In this document: piece by piece, positions 62,809 to 64,000 of the stretch
Position numbering within the stretch: the stretch's first letter is position 1
Layout: each line of letters begins with the position of its first letter
Source of the DNA: Noviherbaspirillum sp. L7-7A
Lineage (GTDB): Bacteria > Pseudomonadota > Gammaproteobacteria > Burkholderiales > Burkholderiaceae_D
Assembly: GCF_019052805.1 (NCBI RefSeq)
Contig: NZ_JAHQRJ010000001.1
Location: 3,926,986-3,990,985 of the forward strand
DNA length: 64,000 nt
Direction: 5' to 3'
The notes under the pieces: generated by a model
What the model saw: only the letters and a program-made list of their open reading frames with translations
Told to the model about the DNA's origin: nothing
The model's database searches: none
Program-made: the position numbers and the translations under genes

Positions 62809-63756
62809 CTAGGTCAGGCAATAGTTCACCGGGCTCAGCGGCGGTGGCACGTCGGCATCGCCAAGGGCCGAGCGCAGGTTGATTTCTATCGTCCTGCACA
62901 AGGCATCCAGCGGCAGATCATTCTCCGAAACACCGAACGGCTCCTCGATCTCATCGCCCAGCGCATCCAGCCCGAAAAATGTATAGGCCACGATCGCCAC
63001 GACGAACGGCGTCATGAATTCCAGCGTATCCACCAGGCCAAAGGGCAGCAGGAAGCAATAGAGATAGGCGGTGCGATGCAGCAGCAAGGTATAGGAAAAA
63101 GGAATGGGCGTGTTCTTGATGCGATCACAGGCAACGGCCCGCGCCGTCATTGACGACAGGGTGGCGTCGATCGACGCTGCCAGGCAAGCTTCCGTCCAGC
63201 CCTTCTGCAGGCATTCCTGCAAATCCCGTCCCATCCGCAGCATCAGGAATGCCGGCAAGTTATCCTGGCTTGTTACCACATTCCATTCGCCCGCCGGCAG
63301 AAACGGCTTGAGCGCAACGGTATCCGCTAGCCCCCTCAGGCGCATGCGCAAGGCGTGGCTGTAGGCGATAGCCCGGTAAATCATCCGCGTACGCACATCG
63401 TCCAGCCGCGCATTGGTTTCCTCCGCCAGGCCGGTATTCATATGTATCAGGCCCAGACATTGCCGGCAAAGGTTTTGCGTATCGCTCACCAGTCCGCCCC
63501 ACAGTTTGCGGCCTTCCCAATAGCGGTCATAGGCAGCGTTATTCCGGAATCCCAGAAAAATAGCGAGCGGCAAGCCAATCAGAGTGAACGGTATTGCCGT
63601 CAGGGTGATCTTGCGGTCGAATACAGTCCCATGCGCAGCGGTAATCAGGATGGCGAACGCAATATTAAACAGCAGCACCGCCTGTATGCGTTTGAGCACC
63701 GAGCCGCGCAGCGCAAAGAACAACTTCAGCCCTGAAGGGCGGTCACGCAGAATCAT
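62809..63756 (-). CDS. Bestrophin-family channel protein
   Basis: 315 aa. The N-terminal domain RPSGLKLFFALRGSVLKRIQAV, then PFTLIGLPLAIFLGFRNNAAYDRYWEGRKLWG (bestrophin RFP-like region) and IPIPFSYTLLLHRTAYLYCF. A homopentameric anion or cation channel. Both cysteines of LCRQCLG and the long acidic C terminus are typical. It converges on the CorC/HlyC gene and the start is ATG 63756. Confidence 0.9.
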   Translation of the reverse strand: MILRDRPSGLKLFFALRGSVLKRIQAVLLFNIAFAILITAAHGTVFDRKITLTAIPFTLIGLPLAIFLGFRNNAAYDRYWEGRKLWGGLVSDTQNLCRQCLGLIHMNTGLAEETNARLDDVRTRMIYRAIAYSHALRMRLRGLADTVALKPFLPAGEWNVVTSQDNLPAFLMLRMGRDLQECLQKGWTEACLAASIDATLSSMTARAVACDRIKNTPIPFSYTLLLHRTAYLYCFLLPFGLVDTLEFMTPFVVAIVAYTFFGLDALGDEIEEPFGVSENDLPLDALCRTIEINLRSALGDADVPPPLSPVNYCLT

Positions 63757-63849
63757 CAGTCATTCCTCCCAGTCTTGATCGTTGTTGTCGTCCAGCCAGG
63801 GCATGCGCCTGCCTGTGGTGACATCCTAAAGAATTTTTCCTGCCACCCC

Positions 63850-63879
63850 TTGCATTCCAAAACCGGCCTTTGCTATAGT
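63850..63879 (+). promoter_or_regulatory. Promoter TTGCAT-N18-TATAGT (upstream of tandem pair)
   Basis: TTGCAT at 63850-63855 and TATAGT at 63874-63879, just upstream of the stronger promoter at 63966. Plus strand. Confidence 0.55.
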
Positions 63880-63965
63880 TCGCCTCCCGCTGCAGAACAG
63901 CGCGGCGGGGGCAGAAAAAGGCAGCATGCTGGTCCGGTTTTTTTGAAGCAAAGCGAAAAAAACTG

Positions 63966-63994
63966 TTGACGCCAAACAGCAAATGCCACATAAT
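63966..63994 (+). promoter_or_regulatory. Strong promoter TTGACG-N17-CATAAT at the window edge
   Basis: TTGACG at 63966-63971, 17-bp spacer, CATAAT at 63989-63994. An A/T tract upstream (about 63937-63962, T6 and A7 runs) could be a UP element. Together they look like tandem stable-RNA promoters; an rRNA operon probably begins beyond 64000. Confidence 0.65.
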
Positions 63995-64000
63995 CTCGCC

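Overview
The window is chromosomal DNA of a high-GC betaproteobacterium, most likely a Burkholderiales member of the Oxalobacteraceae (Herbaspirillum, Noviherbaspirillum or Massilia type). That placement is an inference from the mix of class I PHB synthase, HU-beta-like protein, class I FBPase, Rnk, an EF-G paralogue and DUF2142 or heptosyltransferase genes. I saw no phage, IS element, CRISPR array or conjugation gene. Names rest on motifs read by eye; no database search was run.

Layout. 1-1.2 kb: 5' part of a UvrA-family ATPase. 1.3-14.1 kb: a divergent glycan locus. One arm runs leftward (GT2, GT, GlcG-like protein, GT4, SDR, HAD heptose-bisphosphatase, GT9, with an Atm1-type ABC exporter upstream). 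The other runs rightward (O-carbamoyltransferase, GT9, UDP-glucuronate decarboxylase). They face each other across an AT-rich 570-bp gap. 14.4-19.3 kb: lipoprotein, chemoreceptor, endonuclease III-like protein, acyltransferase. 19.7-25.4 kb: PhoD, PepN, Fbp and tRNA-Thr(CGT). 26-30.4 kb: Rnk, two large membrane proteins, a Nudix hydrolase and tRNA-Arg(ACG). 30.6-40.7 kb: secreted protein, HU, CBS protein plus EF-G paralogue, tannase-like lipoprotein, a lectin-like lipoprotein and hypothetical proteins. 40.8-45.6 kb: erythromycin-esterase-like enzyme, a repeat-built glycine-zipper stress protein, and a NERD-helicase fusion. 45.7-51.3 kb: an oxygen/NO island (phaC, universal stress protein, DksA/TraR protein, Hmp, NsrR). 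51.3-63.8 kb: housekeeping and regulatory genes, including an MBL hydrolase, KefB-type antiporter, LysR and TetR regulators, a degenerate hydrolase, RibA, a thioesterase, a CorC/HlyC protein and a bestrophin. The last 150 bp carry tandem promoters that probably serve a stable-RNA operon beyond the edge.

How genes work together. The glycan arms together would supply a heptose-related precursor, a pentose donor (UDP-xylose), several glycosyltransferases and a carbamoyl group, suggesting an undescribed decorated surface glycan. In the oxygen/NO island, phaC and the dksA-like/usp operon each have a perfect FNR/ANR-type box placed for class II activation. hmp and nsrR each have an NsrR-type operator.

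Two repeat phenomena stand out. Four genes end in 7-8 bp tandem repeats that place stop codons in all three frames. An 18-bp motif containing the TAG stop of its gene occurs three times, two of them as the ends of a 169-bp imperfect palindrome between phaC and usp.
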